Positions 51,053 to 60,725 are shown, counted from the stretch's first letter. The stretch: 64,000 nucleotides of DNA from Alphaproteobacteria bacterium (GCA_016124635.1 WGNJ01000001.1:186001-250000), one strand, 5' to 3'. The notes: generated by a model not told the origin, from the sequence alone. Translations and numbers: made by a program.

Positions 51053-51844
51053 TCAGGAAGCGTGGTCGCTTCCGCCGACGACCAGTGACGTCATCGAGAT
51101 CGCACTCAACACGGTCTCATTGATGAACGAAACCGGCTCACCCGCGTCCGACGCGCCCAGCACGTAGAGCAGCGGCAAATAGTGCTCGCCGCTGTTGATA
51201 GCGAGCGTGGCATCGTCGCCCAAACGCTCAAAAGCGATGAGATCCTGGTGCGCCGCCGCAGCGATCCTCTGCTTTACGGTAGCATCGAATCGTACGGCCC
51301 AATCGAGTTGCTGAGGCGTGCGCCAATCGAACAGACGCAAATTGTGAACGATATTGCCGCTGCCCAGGATGAGAACGCCTTCGTCGCGCAGTGGTTTCAG
51401 CGCCTGCCCCACTTCGTAGTGGTAGGAAGCGGGCTTCGTCATATCGAGACTGAGTTGCACGACCGGCACGTCCGCCTGCGGATACATCGCGATCAGCACA
51501 CCCCATGACCCGTGATCAAGCCCCCAGGATGTGTCCAGCACCGGTCGATAGACTGTCAGGAGTTCGGCAATGCGCTGCGCGAGCGCCGGATCGCCCGGCG
51601 CAGAATAGCGAACGTCGAAGAGTGCCTGCGGGAAACCACGGAAGTCGTGGATGGTACGTGGCCGCTCCATCGCCGTCACGCCGACGCCTTGCGTTTCCCA
51701 GTGCGCCGATACGCACAAAACCGCTTTCGGTCGCGGCAGGCGCGCACCAAGCTCGGCCCAAGCGCGGTGAAACGAGTTGTCCTCGATCGCATTCATCGGA
51801 CTACCGTGTCCGAGAAAGACGACCGGCATGCGCGCCGAGCTCAC
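51053..51844 (-). CDS. ygiD: 4,5-DOPA dioxygenase extradiol / YgiD (LigB-class)
   Basis: A 263-aa class III extradiol dioxygenase. Metal ligands appear in FLGHGSPM, VSAHWETQG, LDHGSW and SGNIVHNLRLF; NSGEHYLPLLY closes the site. Family members open catecholic rings; bacterial YgiD converts L-DOPA to muconate semialdehyde, precursor of betalamic acid. GTG 51844 has AGGTGGGAT directly upstream; an ATG at 51829 is possible. Located 9 nt downstream of the CPBP protease gene on the same strand. Confidence 0.93.
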   Translation of the reverse strand: MSSARMPVVFLGHGSPMNAIEDNSFHRAWAELGARLPRPKAVLCVSAHWETQGVGVTAMERPRTIHDFRGFPQALFDVRYSAPGDPALAQRIAELLTVYRPVLDTSWGLDHGSWGVLIAMYPQADVPVVQLSLDMTKPASYHYEVGQALKPLRDEGVLILGSGNIVHNLRLFDWRTPQQLDWAVRFDATVKQRIAAAAHQDLIAFERLGDDATLAINSGEHYLPLLYVLGASDAGEPVSFINETVLSAISMTSLVVGGSDHAS

Positions 51845-51853
51845 ATCCCACCT

Positions 51854-52543
51854 TTATGGGAAGACCAGATGCGCGAAATTCTCTTCCATGCCTGCATAGA
51901 TGATCCAGAAGGCGAAGATATCGAACGCTGAGTGTGCAAAAATCAACGACCACAGACGCTGGCCGTTCAGGAGATAGGCGCCGGCAAAGACAATTCCAAT
52001 GATTGTCGCCTGCAGCGCACCCCAATAGCCCTGCATGAAATAATGAAGCGGGCCGAAGATCGCCGCGCTGACGATAACCGCCGCGATGCCGGCGACAGCA
52101 GAAGTGCCGAACACGGCTTGCAACCGGTTGATCAAGTAGCCCCGAAAGACAAGTTCCTCCGCGAATCCGACCAACACGATGAGTTGCGGTACTTCGATCA
52201 AGAATCCGCGGAGATCGCCTTGGTAGCTGTGGAACGCCGCGTTCGTTGGCGGCGCGCCGAGATAGGGCAACAGCACCGATTTCATAAGCAGCTTGAGGCC
52301 GATCCCGACGACAACGCCGACGACAAGAGCGCCGAGCCAACTCTTCGGTCGTTTGAGCCCGATCTCGCTGAGTGGCGTGTAGCTAAGCCACGCCCACACG
52401 AGCACGATCAACGCGGCGATCGGAACGCCGATGAGCACGGATCCAAGCACGAGTATCAGGCTTAGAGTGCCTCCGAGGCCGAAGCCCTTCAGACTTCGCG
52501 CTACACGCTGGTCAATGGTCAAACGCCCGTCCATCGTCATCAT
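51854..52543 (-). CDS. CPBP-family intramembrane metalloprotease
   Basis: A 229-aa polytopic protein with about seven TM helices. CPBP motif 1, VGFAEELVFRGYL (E-E-x-x-x-R), near residue 128; motif 2, FGPLHY; motif 3, HSAFDIFA. These residues form the glutamate/histidine protease site shared with Rce1. Bacterial members are linked to bacteriocin self-immunity or prenylated-peptide processing; no such genes are near. Starts at ATG 52543 after GGGAGATCACTCAA. Confidence 0.93.
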   Translation of the reverse strand: MMTMDGRLTIDQRVARSLKGFGLGGTLSLILVLGSVLIGVPIAALIVLVWAWLSYTPLSEIGLKRPKSWLGALVVGVVVGIGLKLLMKSVLLPYLGAPPTNAAFHSYQGDLRGFLIEVPQLIVLVGFAEELVFRGYLINRLQAVFGTSAVAGIAAVIVSAAIFGPLHYFMQGYWGALQATIIGIVFAGAYLLNGQRLWSLIFAHSAFDIFAFWIIYAGMEENFAHLVFP

Positions 52544-52922
52544 TTGAGTGATCTCCCGTGAGGAGATTTATCCACCCGCCGCGCACGCAGCCAGCGCAAA
52601 CGCAAGCGCGCCAAATCGGCGAACAACGTCGCCGCGAAACAACTGACCGGAGCAGCGAATCCCTTGTTGAGATGAACGACGTGCGCCCGCGATCACCTGG
52701 CCGGAGAATGTACGCAAAGAACGATCTTGTTTGCGTTTGATTTGACGAAGCAGCGCTTGAACAAACAACTCGTTGGAGAACGAAAATTATTTTTGAAGAG
52801 CTTCGTATTACTTCGCTCGCACAATTGACGACGCGTTCACTCTCTCTGCATCCTAACTGCGCGCTAAAGTGGAATGCGATGGGGATTGCAATTTCTGCTT
52901 TAGCACCGAGTGGGGGAACGCA
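52544..52922. other. 380-bp upstream region of the autotransporter gene
   Basis: No supported gene. It is noticeably AT-richer near 52770-52810 (AAAATTATTTTTGAA), likely promoter of the autotransporter. No other structure recognised. Confidence 0.5.
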
Positions 52923-55484
52923 ATGCACCGCAATTTGCAGGCTGGGCGCACGCGCGCGCGCTCAACTGGTCGCGTCGGCTTGAAGCAACGCTTGTATTTG
53001 AACGTCGCGGCGCCGGTGATGGCGTTTGGACTGACGCTCGCGTTTCTTGCAGCTACTGCCGGACCGAGCTTCGCCGGAACGTCGGCGCCGGGCACTGTCA
53101 CCGCATTCGATCCACCGACCTCCGGCAACAACTTTTACAATTACGAAACCGATTCGCTGGGCGGCGCGGATGCGGATACCGTATCGCAGTACCTTCAGGC
53201 CCTCGCCGACGACCCCGCCTATAAGATCACGTCGTCCGATGACGAAACGACGGCAAAGGCAAAGGCCGACGCTTACAACACTGCCGTCACCAACTATCTT
53301 GCCAGCATCGGCGCCAGCGCGCCGTGCGCGCAGCAACTCGATGACGTGGCTCTCGGCTTGGACATCGCGAGCACGGTGACGGACATCGCGGGCCTCGCCG
53401 TCGAAGCGGCGGGCGCGGTCGGTCTACTCGCGGACTTCGAAATTCCCGGCATTCTCATTCAAGCAGTCGGCGCCGGCATCAATGTCGGCAGCGTCGTCGT
53501 TGAAGGCATCCAAAACAGCGAGCCGAACTGTAACGCGGAATTCACCGGCACGATTACGGCCGACGCCACGATCGCCGCCAAGATGGGTATCACCGCCCAC
53601 AACGGAGCGATAACGTTGGGTGCGCCCGACGGCGTCAACTACTCCGAGGGCATCACGCTGGGCGGTGGGTCGCTCGCCGGTGCCGGATACGGCGGTCAGC
53701 AAGCTTCCACGGGCGACAAGGACGCGATCGCGATCGGCAACGGAGCCTACGCGCAACATGCCGGCGATTTGGCGCTCGGCTTAAACGCGCAAGCAACCGG
53801 CACCGACTCGACGGCCATCGGCAACAGTGCCGTTGCGTCGGGCGAAAACTCGACCGCGGTCGGCAATCACGCGACGGCAAACAACCAAAACGCCTCGGCG
53901 TTCGGTAACGGGGCGACCGCGAGCGGCGTGAATTCGACCGCGCTTGGCAACGACGCGACGGCGACCGGCGACAGCTCGGTAGCCATCGGCGACAGCGCAA
54001 CGGCGACACAACTCGGCGCACTCGCCATCGGCCGGAATGCCAGCGCGACAGGATCGTACTCGATTGCGTTCGGCGACCACGCGAACTCGAGCGCAACACA
54101 GTCGACAGCCGTCGGTCCGGACTCAATGGCAACCGCCGACTTCGCGTCGGCGTTTGGCGAGGCATCGCACGCAACGGGACAGGGCTCCACGGCTGCTGGC
54201 CACAACTCGACAGCGTCCGCCACCGGCGCGTCGGCATTCGGTGAAGGCGCGACCGCGTCAGGCGGAAACGCCTCCGCTTTTGGTGAAGGTTCATCGGCCT
54301 CGGCGTTGGACGCCTCCGCATATGGCAACGCGGCCACGGCATCCGCCGCGAGCGCGTCTGCGTTTGGCGACCGCTCCACGGCGTCTGGAGTCGCCTCGAC
54401 GGCGTCGGGCGCTGGCGCCCTCGCTTCGTTCATGAACGCATCGGCCTACGGCAACGGATCAATGGCGACCGGCGTCAACGCGACGGCAGTCGGCAATGGC
54501 TCCAGCGCTTCGGCCACGAGAGCATCGGCATTCGGCGACGGCGCTGCTGCTTCCGCCTTGAGCGCCTCAGCATTTGGCGATGGTGCAACGGCCAACGGCG
54601 TCGGCGCGACGGCAGTCGGTAGCAGCTCATCGGCATCTGCCACGAGCGCATCGGCGTTCGGCGACGGCGCGAGCGCGGCGGCGATGAGCGCATCGGCATT
54701 TGGCGACGGCGCGGTGGCCTCGGGCGGCGCTTCGACCGCGATGGGCGCAGGGTCGACCGCCACAGCCACCGGATCCATCGCCGTCGGGGGCTCCTCTGCA
54801 ACCAATACAAACGCAATCGCGATGGGCACAGGTGCAAGCGCGACCGGCGTCGGCTCAATCGCCATCGGCGCTGGTGCGACCGCAACTGGATCGATCGGCA
54901 TGGGCACCGCTGTAACTGCATCCAACGGAGGCTCAGCATACGGCGACTTCTCGACGGCGACCGGTCTCCACTCAACAGCGGTCGGCTACGGCGCAACGGC
55001 CACGCTCAGCAACTCTGCGGCATTCGGCAACGGCGCGGTGGCGACGCTGGACGATCAGCAGGTCTTCGGTACGGCCTCGAACACCTACACGATGCCGGGC
55101 ATTACCTCGCCTGAGAGTGAGAGCCGCTTGGTCGGCCGCAAGGAACTGGTCGAGACGGATGCCTTCGGCAATCTTGCCGGCGACAATGGCTCATTGTTCA
55201 CCGCCGTCGCGAAGGCGCAAGCCGGTATCGCGATCGCACTGGCAACCGATGCTCCGTCGCTCACCTCAGAGGAACGGTTCGGCATGCGCGCGAGCTACGG
55301 CAACTACAACGGCCGCGCCAACGGCATCGCGGGCAGCGCTATCGGCGTCCTGTGCCGTGACTGCCTGACCAACCACGATCGGCTCGCGATCGACGCTTCG
55401 ATCGGCGCCGGTTGGTCCGAGTATCAGGGCTACGGCAGTGATACCGTCGTCGGCGGCAGCGTGGGCATGCAGTGGACCTGGTAA
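52923..55484 (+). CDS. YadA-like trimeric autotransporter adhesin
   Basis: An 853-aa protein. Long N-terminal signal (basic start, then VMAFGLTLAFLAATAGPSFAG). Residues ~60-265 form a unique domain with a Cys pair (APC, PNC). Residues ~268-708 hold about 32 copies of a 14-residue YadA/Hep_Hag head repeat, S(T/S)A(V/F)G(N/D)GATA(S/T)G, and the last ~95 residues look like a YadA anchor: helix AKAQAGIAIALA, then beta strands RFGMRASYGNYNG, LAIDASIGAGW and VVGGSVGMQWTW ending in Trp. A CRDC loop is unusual. It should form a trimeric surface adhesin; binding target unknown. Confidence 0.9.
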   Translation: MHRNLQAGRTRARSTGRVGLKQRLYLNVAAPVMAFGLTLAFLAATAGPSFAGTSAPGTVTAFDPPTSGNNFYNYETDSLGGADADTVSQYLQALADDPAYKITSSDDETTAKAKADAYNTAVTNYLASIGASAPCAQQLDDVALGLDIASTVTDIAGLAVEAAGAVGLLADFEIPGILIQAVGAGINVGSVVVEGIQNSEPNCNAEFTGTITADATIAAKMGITAHNGAITLGAPDGVNYSEGITLGGGSLAGAGYGGQQASTGDKDAIAIGNGAYAQHAGDLALGLNAQATGTDSTAIGNSAVASGENSTAVGNHATANNQNASAFGNGATASGVNSTALGNDATATGDSSVAIGDSATATQLGALAIGRNASATGSYSIAFGDHANSSATQSTAVGPDSMATADFASAFGEASHATGQGSTAAGHNSTASATGASAFGEGATASGGNASAFGEGSSASALDASAYGNAATASAASASAFGDRSTASGVASTASGAGALASFMNASAYGNGSMATGVNATAVGNGSSASATRASAFGDGAAASALSASAFGDGATANGVGATAVGSSSSASATSASAFGDGASAAAMSASAFGDGAVASGGASTAMGAGSTATATGSIAVGGSSATNTNAIAMGTGASATGVGSIAIGAGATATGSIGMGTAVTASNGGSAYGDFSTATGLHSTAVGYGATATLSNSAAFGNGAVATLDDQQVFGTASNTYTMPGITSPESESRLVGRKELVETDAFGNLAGDNGSLFTAVAKAQAGIAIALATDAPSLTSEERFGMRASYGNYNGRANGIAGSAIGVLCRDCLTNHDRLAIDASIGAGWSEYQGYGSDTVVGGSVGMQWTW
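53724..55050 (+). repeat. Tandem 42-bp coding repeat array (14-aa YadA head units)
   Basis: About 32 degenerate copies of a 42-nt unit, all in frame, encoding the S-A-x-G-x-G-A-x-A-x-G head repeat. Units near ~54200-54730, such as GCATCGGCATTCGGCGAC, are close to each other at DNA level, so slippage and copy-number change are possible. Confidence 0.85.
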
Positions 55485-55514
55485 CAAGACTTCTGGAGAT
55501 CGCCTGAAACTTAT

Positions 55515-55542
55515 GGGGGCCGTCCGGCCCCCTCTTTTTTTT
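55515..55542 (+). terminator. Strong rho-independent terminator after the autotransporter
   Basis: GGGGGCC / GGCCCCC stem with GTCC loop followed by TC and eight T residues (55535-55542), 31 nt after the stop codon. Confidence 0.92.
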
Positions 55543-55546
55543 GCGG

Positions 55547-56719
55547 CTACGCCGTTTCCTCGAACAGCTCACGGCCGATGAGCATGCGGCGGATCTCACT
55601 AGTGCCGGCACCGATCTCGTAGAGCTTGGCGTCGCGCAGGATTCGTCCCGTCGGATAATCGTTGATGTAGCCGTTGCCACCGAGCGCCTGGATGGCCTCA
55701 AGCGCCATCCATGTCGCGGTTTCGCTGGCGAACAGAATCGCACCGGCCGCATCCTTGCGTGTCGTCTGACCGCGGTCGCACGCCCGCGCGACGCTATAGA
55801 CGTACGCCTTGGCCGCGTTCATGCGTGTGTACATGTCGGCGAGCTTGGCCTGCATGATTTGGAACGAGCCGATCGGCTGCCCGAACTGCTTTCGCTCATG
55901 CACGTAGGGGATCACGATGTCCATGGCTGCCTGCATCAGTCCGAGTGACCCCGCGGCAAGCACCGCGCGTTCGTAGTCGAGCCCTGACATCAGCACGCGC
56001 ACCCCTTCGTTGAGGCGGCCCATGATATTCGCGTCCGGTATTTCGCAATCGGTGAATACGAGCTCGCCTGTATCGCTCCCGCGCATGCCAAGCTTGTCGA
56101 GCTTCTGCGCCGTCGAAAATCCCTTCGTTCCCTTTTCGACGATGAAGGCGGTGATACCGCGCGGGCCCGCGCTTGGATCCGTCTTCGCGTAGACCACGAC
56201 GACATCGGCATCCGGCCCGTTCGTGATCCACATCTTCGAACCGTTGAGGATATAGCGGTCGCCCTTCTTCTCCGCCTTGAGCTTCATGCCGACGACGTCC
56301 GATCCCGCGCCCGGCTCCGACATCGCCAGCGCGCCGAGATGCTCTCCCGAAACCAGCTTCGGCAGAAAGGCCTTCTTCTGCTCGAGACTGGCGTTGCGTC
56401 GGATCTGATTGACGCAAAGATTGGAGTGCGCGCCATAGGACAAGCCGACGGCGCCCGACCCTCGGGAGATCTCCTCCATCGCGACGCAATGTTCGAGATA
56501 GCCCAGCCCCGCGCCCCCGAAATCTTCCTCGACCGTTATGCCGAGCAAGCCCAGTTCGCCGAGCTTCGGCCACAAATCGCGCGGGAATTTGTTCGAGCGG
56601 TCGATATCGTCGGCGCGCGGCGCGATGTTCTGTTCGGAAAAGCGCACGACGGTATCGCGCAACGCGTCAGCCGTCTCTCCGAGGCCAAAATCGAGTCCGC
56701 GGAAGAAATTCGAAATCAT
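55547..56719 (-). CDS. Isovaleryl-CoA dehydrogenase
   Basis: A 390-aa acyl-CoA dehydrogenase oxidising isovaleryl-CoA in leucine degradation. FAD-binding [13 protein letters not shown] and [11 protein letters not shown]; the catalytic Glu lies in [12 protein letters not shown] (about residue 250), the alternative position typical of isovaleryl-CoA dehydrogenases rather than the usual C-terminal Glu. C-terminal [20 protein letters not shown] fits the subfamily. Monocistronic, facing the autotransporter terminator. No methylcrotonyl-CoA carboxylase genes are nearby. Confidence 0.94.
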   Translation of the reverse strand: MISNFFRGLDFGLGETADALRDTVVRFSEQNIAPRADDIDRSNKFPRDLWPKLGELGLLGITVEEDFGGAGLGYLEHCVAMEEISRGSGAVGLSYGAHSNLCVNQIRRNASLEQKKAFLPKLVSGEHLGALAMSEPGAGSDVVGMKLKAEKKGDRYILNGSKMWITNGPDADVVVVYAKTDPSAGPRGITAFIVEKGTKGFSTAQKLDKLGMRGSDTGELVFTDCEIPDANIMGRLNEGVRVLMSGLDYERAVLAAGSLGLMQAAMDIVIPYVHERKQFGQPIGSFQIMQAKLADMYTRMNAAKAYVYSVARACDRGQTTRKDAAGAILFASETATWMALEAIQALGGNGYINDYPTGRILRDAKLYEIGAGTSEIRRMLIGRELFEETA

Positions 56720-56767
56720 GGCGTGAGGCCCGTTTTCTTGTTGCTTAGGGCGTGAATTGTATCGTGG

Positions 56768-57712
56768 CTAAGGTGTGTAGGCCTCAACAGCGTCGGATGT
56801 CGTGAACACGCCGAATACGCCGGCACCAGCACCACCGCCGATCACCCACCACTTGCCCCCGGCGAATGCTGAAGCAAGCCCCTGTCGGGGCGTCGGCATG
56901 TTGGGGCCCTTGCTCCATGCCCTCGAAGCCAGGTTGAGAATATGCATATCGCCGAAGGTACGCATCGGCGAGAACGTCGCGCCGCCGACCACAAATAGTT
57001 TGCCGGCATAAGCTCCCGCAGTCAGTCCGCCGCGCGGCCCCGGTAGTGGTGGCAGGCTCGACCAACCGCCGGTCGCCGGATCGAAAACCTCCGTGGCTCC
57101 CGTGGGCCCGCCATCCGGCTTCACACCGCCCACCGCATAGATGCGCTTGCCGTCGGTCGCGACCGCAAGGCCGCGCCGTGGCGTTGGGATGTTGCTGGCC
57201 CGAGACCAGGTGTCGGCATGTATGTCGTAGACGAACACCCGCTCAGATTCCGGCCCGCTTCCGCCGATGACGTAGAGCTTGTTGCCGACTGCAGCCATCG
57301 CGTGGCCGGCGCGCGCGTGCGGCATCGCCATCCGCTCGTTCCATGTCGCGCTTTTCGAGTCGAACGCCCACAGTTCGGCACGCGGGCTCCCCGGCGTGTC
57401 GGTGCTGAAGCCGCCAGCGACAAAGATTGTGCCGTCTGCGGCCGCAATGCCGAAATACTGGAGCCCCTTCGGCATCGAGGGTAGCGGTCGCCAAGCCTCG
57501 CTGATGGTGTCGAAGACATCGAAAGTCTGCTGCGGATCGCCCGCCGACGCACCGCCGGCGACGTAGACCTTATTGCCGATCGCCGCGGCGCCAAGGCCCG
57601 TGCGCCCGACCTCGAGTTTCTCCGACGCCGACCACGAACCTGCAAGGGCCACATGAGCGGCAACCACCCACACGATGACCGCAGCGAAACCTCTCAGCGC
57701 AACATTACCCAC
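56768..57712 (-). CDS. Exported kelch-repeat beta-propeller protein
   Basis: A 314-aa protein. GTG 57712 gives a signal peptide (LRGFAAVIVWVVAAHVALAG) and overlaps the mgtE stop by 19 nt. The mature part has six kelch motifs, each with GNKVYVAGG-, GTIFVAGG-, NKLYVIGG-, KRIYAVGG-, GKLFVVGG- or GKWWVIGG-like strands spaced about 48-50 residues, predicting a six-blade propeller in the periplasm. Function unknown (carbohydrate binding or sialate mutarotase-like activity are possible); co-expression with a Mg channel is implied by the overlap. Confidence 0.85.
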   Translation of the reverse strand: MGNVALRGFAAVIVWVVAAHVALAGSWSASEKLEVGRTGLGAAAIGNKVYVAGGASAGDPQQTFDVFDTISEAWRPLPSMPKGLQYFGIAAADGTIFVAGGFSTDTPGSPRAELWAFDSKSATWNERMAMPHARAGHAMAAVGNKLYVIGGSGPESERVFVYDIHADTWSRASNIPTPRRGLAVATDGKRIYAVGGVKPDGGPTGATEVFDPATGGWSSLPPLPGPRGGLTAGAYAGKLFVVGGATFSPMRTFGDMHILNLASRAWSKGPNMPTPRQGLASAFAGGKWWVIGGGAGAGVFGVFTTSDAVEAYTP

Positions 57713-59091
57713 GTCGCCAACCCCAAGAATGAAAAGAACCCGACCACGTCCGTCACCGTCGTCACGAACACGGTCGACGATACGGCTGGATCGACGCCCG
57801 TTCTGTTCAAGGTAAGAGGCACCAGAATGCCTGCCAGCGCAGCCGCAAGCAAATTGATGATCATTGCCAAGGCGATAACGCCTGCAAGCTGCCAATCCCT
57901 AAACCAGCCCCAGGTTATCGCAGCCGCTATCGCCGCAAAAGCGATCCCGTTCATCAGCCCGATCAGCACTTCCCGGTTAAAAACGCGGCGCATATTCGCG
58001 GAAGTAAGCTCCTTGGTCGCGAGCGCCCGCACGACCACGGTCAGCGTCTGGGTCCCGGCGTTCCCGCCCATCGAAGCGACGATCGGCATCAAGACGGCAA
58101 GTGCCACAATCTTGCTCAATGAGCCTTCGAAAAAACCGATCACGATCGAAGCCATGATGGCCGTTAGAAGATTCACAAAGAGCCAGGAAAACCTGAGCCG
58201 CGTGGTCTTGAAGATCGGCGCCGCGAGGCTCTCCCCCTCGCCCACGCCGCCGAGCGCAAGCACCTCGGCCTGATGCATTTCTTGCAGGATTTCGACGACG
58301 GATCCGGCGTCGATCACGCCGACCAGCCGCCCGTTCGCGTCCGTGACTGGGGCCGACGTCAGGTGATAGTGCTCAAAGAGATACGCGAACGCTCGCCGGT
58401 CGGTCGCCGCCGGAATCATCGTGATCTCGCTCGACGCGATTTCGGCGAGCGTCAGTCTTGGGTCGGCTCGAAGCAAGCGGTTGAGTGGTACGACGCCCGT
58501 CGGTCTTCCGTCGTCGTCGAGCACGTAGATGTCCGTGAAGTCGTCGGGCACCTGATCGCTTCGAACATGCGACAACGCATTTGCCACCGTCATCGCACCG
58601 ATGAGGCCGACAAATTCGCGGTGCATGAGGCGACCAGCGGAGTCGTCGGGAAAAAGCAGGGCATCGACGACTTGCGCACGATCTTCGACCGGCACCTGCG
58701 CCAGAACTTCGCGCTTCTCGGCGTCCTCGAGATCGTCGAGAACATAGGCCGCGTCTTCAACGTCGAGCTCTTTGACCGCCTCTGCCAACGCCTTCGGCTC
58801 GAGGACTTCGAGCAATTCGTCGCGCAGCTCTTCGTCCACCTCGGAGAGCACTTCGGGATCGAAGTTGGGTCCGAGCGCGATCACGAGTTCGCGTCGCTGG
58901 TGAGGAGCTAGAGAGACAAGGAGTTGCGCGAAATCGGCCGCATGCAGCGGATCGACCAACGCGACCAATGTGACCGTATCTTCCCGATCGAGGGCGTCGG
59001 CGACCGCGCGCACCAGCGCTGCGGTTACGATGCCCGCGGTCTCCGGACGCTCCGCGCCCGCGCGCGCCGATTCGGTCGTCGTTTCAGCCAT
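57694..59091 (-). CDS. mgtE: Magnesium transporter MgtE
   Basis: A 465-aa Mg2+ channel/transporter. N-terminal helical superhelix domain (residues ~20-140: ELDVEDAAYVLDDLEDAEKREVL), a CBS pair (~145-265: MTVANALSHVRSD, TSAPVTDANGRLVGVID) that senses Mg2+, then five TM helices (LFVNLLTAIMASIVIGFFE, with PIVASMGGNAGTQTLTVVVRAL as the pore signature). The start ATG 59091 follows an in-frame ATG five codons upstream; the shorter form is preferred. No Mg riboswitch is visible in the short leader (59092-59184). Confidence 0.96.
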   Translation of the reverse strand: MAETTTESARAGAERPETAGIVTAALVRAVADALDREDTVTLVALVDPLHAADFAQLLVSLAPHQRRELVIALGPNFDPEVLSEVDEELRDELLEVLEPKALAEAVKELDVEDAAYVLDDLEDAEKREVLAQVPVEDRAQVVDALLFPDDSAGRLMHREFVGLIGAMTVANALSHVRSDQVPDDFTDIYVLDDDGRPTGVVPLNRLLRADPRLTLAEIASSEITMIPAATDRRAFAYLFEHYHLTSAPVTDANGRLVGVIDAGSVVEILQEMHQAEVLALGGVGEGESLAAPIFKTTRLRFSWLFVNLLTAIMASIVIGFFEGSLSKIVALAVLMPIVASMGGNAGTQTLTVVVRALATKELTSANMRRVFNREVLIGLMNGIAFAAIAAAITWGWFRDWQLAGVIALAMIINLLAAALAGILVPLTLNRTGVDPAVSSTVFVTTVTDVVGFFSFLGLATWVMLR

Positions 59092-59184
59092 GCGCCAGCT
59101 AGGCAAACCAACGTTGCCGCGTCAAATGCTCCCCCCCAATCGCCTGACGGAAGGGGCCAAAATGCTATCGTCTATTTATGCGAA

Positions 59185-59269
59185 TGGTGCGGTCGAGAAG
59201 ACTCGAACTTCCACGGGTCGCCCCGCTGCCACCTCAAGGCAGTGCGTCTACCAATTCCGCCACGACCGC
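59185..59269 (-). tRNA. tRNA-Leu (anticodon GAG)
   Basis: Minus-strand cloverleaf: acceptor GCGGTCG / CGACCGC with discriminator A and encoded CCA (59187-59185), D-arm with AATTGGTAGAC, anticodon loop CTTGAGG giving GAG, a long variable arm typical of class II tRNAs and T-arm GTTCGAGTC. 85 nt including CCA, the expected Leu size. Located between mgtE and cysH. Confidence 0.96.
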
Positions 59270-59349
59270 ACGGATGTTGGGCTCAGGACTAGAGCGGGCG
59301 GGGGTGTAACAGATCGTTTCCGCCTTGTGAAGGCGGCCTCAAGGCAGGC

Positions 59350-60159
59350 CTAAATACCGTCGCCTTCAACGTTTTCGTGGATGCCGCACTCGTCCTTGTC
59401 GCTGCCGGCCCAGCGCCCCGAGCGGTAATCCTCGCCCGTCTTGACGCGCTGCGTGCACGGCATGCAGCCGATCGACAGGAAGCCGTCCGCCACCAGCGGA
59501 TGACGCGGCAGGTCGTATTTCTCGATGTGGGCGACAAGGTCGGCGAGCGACCAGCCGTGCAAAGGATTGATCACGAACCGCGACCCGTTCAACTCGATCG
59601 GTCCCATGCTAGAGCGCGCGACCGTCTGAAAACGCTTGCGACCGGTGATCTCCGCGTCAAAGCCCGCGAGCGAGCGTCTGAGCGGCAGCACCTTGCGAAA
59701 GTTGCAGCAAGCATCTGGATCGCGGCTCCACAGCGTTCCATCCGGATCGAGCACACGCTCATCGCCAGGATGCGGTCCGACAGAACGCAAATCCGTCAAT
59801 CCAAGCTTCGCTTGAATCCGGTCTCGATAGCGCAGCGTCTCGCCGAACAATTTCCCGGTATTGAGGAAAATGACCGGCACGGTTGGATCGATCTGCGAAA
59901 TCAAATGCAGCAGCACGACCGACTCCGAGCCGAACGACGACACCGTGGCAACGCGGCCTGGAAACTCGTCGAATATGGCAGCTTCGAGCAATGTCGTCGC
60001 ATGCACGCCGTGATAGCGCGCGCGCATTTGCTCCAGCCGCTCGCGAAGCGAGCTTGGCGCCGGCACGACGTCCTGCGCGTCGAAGACACGCGGCGCTTGC
60101 GGCAATGGCGCGCGCTTCGCCGGCCGCAACATCGATACTGCCGACGCTTCTTCGCTCAT
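59350..60159 (-). CDS. cysH: Phosphoadenylyl/adenylyl-sulfate reductase
   Basis: A 269-aa PP-loop enzyme that reduces PAPS/APS to sulfite with thioredoxin. PP-loop ATVSSFGSESVVLL; conserved CC (DACCNFRK, ~150) and C-x-x-C (IGCMPCTQ, ~236) bind the 4Fe-4S cluster found in assimilatory APS reductases; the C-terminal catalytic Cys is in DKDECGIHEN. ATG 60159 overlaps the cysG stop by 4 nt. Together with the upstream siroheme gene it forms a sulfur-assimilation unit; the sulfite reductase itself is not in this window. Confidence 0.95.
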   Translation of the reverse strand: MSEEASAVSMLRPAKRAPLPQAPRVFDAQDVVPAPSSLRERLEQMRARYHGVHATTLLEAAIFDEFPGRVATVSSFGSESVVLLHLISQIDPTVPVIFLNTGKLFGETLRYRDRIQAKLGLTDLRSVGPHPGDERVLDPDGTLWSRDPDACCNFRKVLPLRRSLAGFDAEITGRKRFQTVARSSMGPIELNGSRFVINPLHGWSLADLVAHIEKYDLPRHPLVADGFLSIGCMPCTQRVKTGEDYRSGRWAGSDKDECGIHENVEGDGI

Positions 60160-60725
60160 GAACGGGGCTCCACGAGCCAACCTTCACGTTGAACCATTTC
60201 TCGCGTCAGCGTCGCGACTTCCGAGGGCTTCAGTTGGTCTTCGCGCCACTGGGCGCGCGCTTCAGAGATCACGGCAAGGCGTTGTTCCCAATCGTCACCG
60301 AACAAGCGCTCGAGATGAACGCGGATCTGAGACGCGAGACCCGGCGCTTTGCCGCCCGTCGATGCTGTCAGCAACAAGTCGCCCCGGCGCACAACAGCTG
60401 GAACGTGGAAATCACACAGCCCGGGCATGTCCTCGACGTTCACCAATGCGCCCGCTCGATGCGCGCGATCCACCATCTGTTCGGAGAGTTCGCGCGGCAG
60501 CCCGGCAATGAAGGCAAGCGCGACGCCAGCTAGGTCTTCCGAGACGGGCCAACGCTCGTACACTGCGGCCTCGGCCACGCAGGCCCAGCCATCATGGTTG
60601 CCAATGAAGATTGAAAGCCGCTCGACGCCGGAGGCCTGCAGGAACTCGTATCGTCTGAATGCCGCCCCACCCTCACCGATCAGGGCGATGCGACGGGTGG
60701 AAGGATTCAGGACGATGGGCAGCAT
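60156..60725 (-). CDS. Siroheme synthase N-terminal domain (precorrin-2 dehydrogenase/ferrochelatase)
   Basis: A 189-aa protein corresponding to the CysG N-terminal half: Rossmann IALIGEGGAAFRRYEFLQASG, VNVEDMPGLCDFHVPAVVRRGDLLL (split) and TGGKAPGLASQIRVHLE. It makes siroheme for sulfite reductase from precorrin-2. The C-terminal methyltransferase half of full CysG is absent. It overlaps cysH by 4 nt and is first gene of the unit. The 214 bp upstream (60726-60939) is AT-rich, with TATATAAAAT as a candidate -10 element. Confidence 0.9.
   Translation of the reverse strand: MLPIVLNPSTRRIALIGEGGAAFRRYEFLQASGVERLSIFIGNHDGWACVAEAAVYERWPVSEDLAGVALAFIAGLPRELSEQMVDRAHRAGALVNVEDMPGLCDFHVPAVVRRGDLLLTASTGGKAPGLASQIRVHLERLFGDDWEQRLAVISEARAQWREDQLKPSEVATLTREMVQREGWLVEPRS

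Noticed and set aside
53724..55050. CRISPR-like array
   Set aside because: The 42-bp periodicity is in-frame coding sequence for 14-residue adhesin repeats without unique spacers.
59092..59184. Mg-sensing leader upstream of mgtE
   Set aside because: The gap is under 100 bp and contains no ykoK/M-box-like structure; tRNA-Leu follows.
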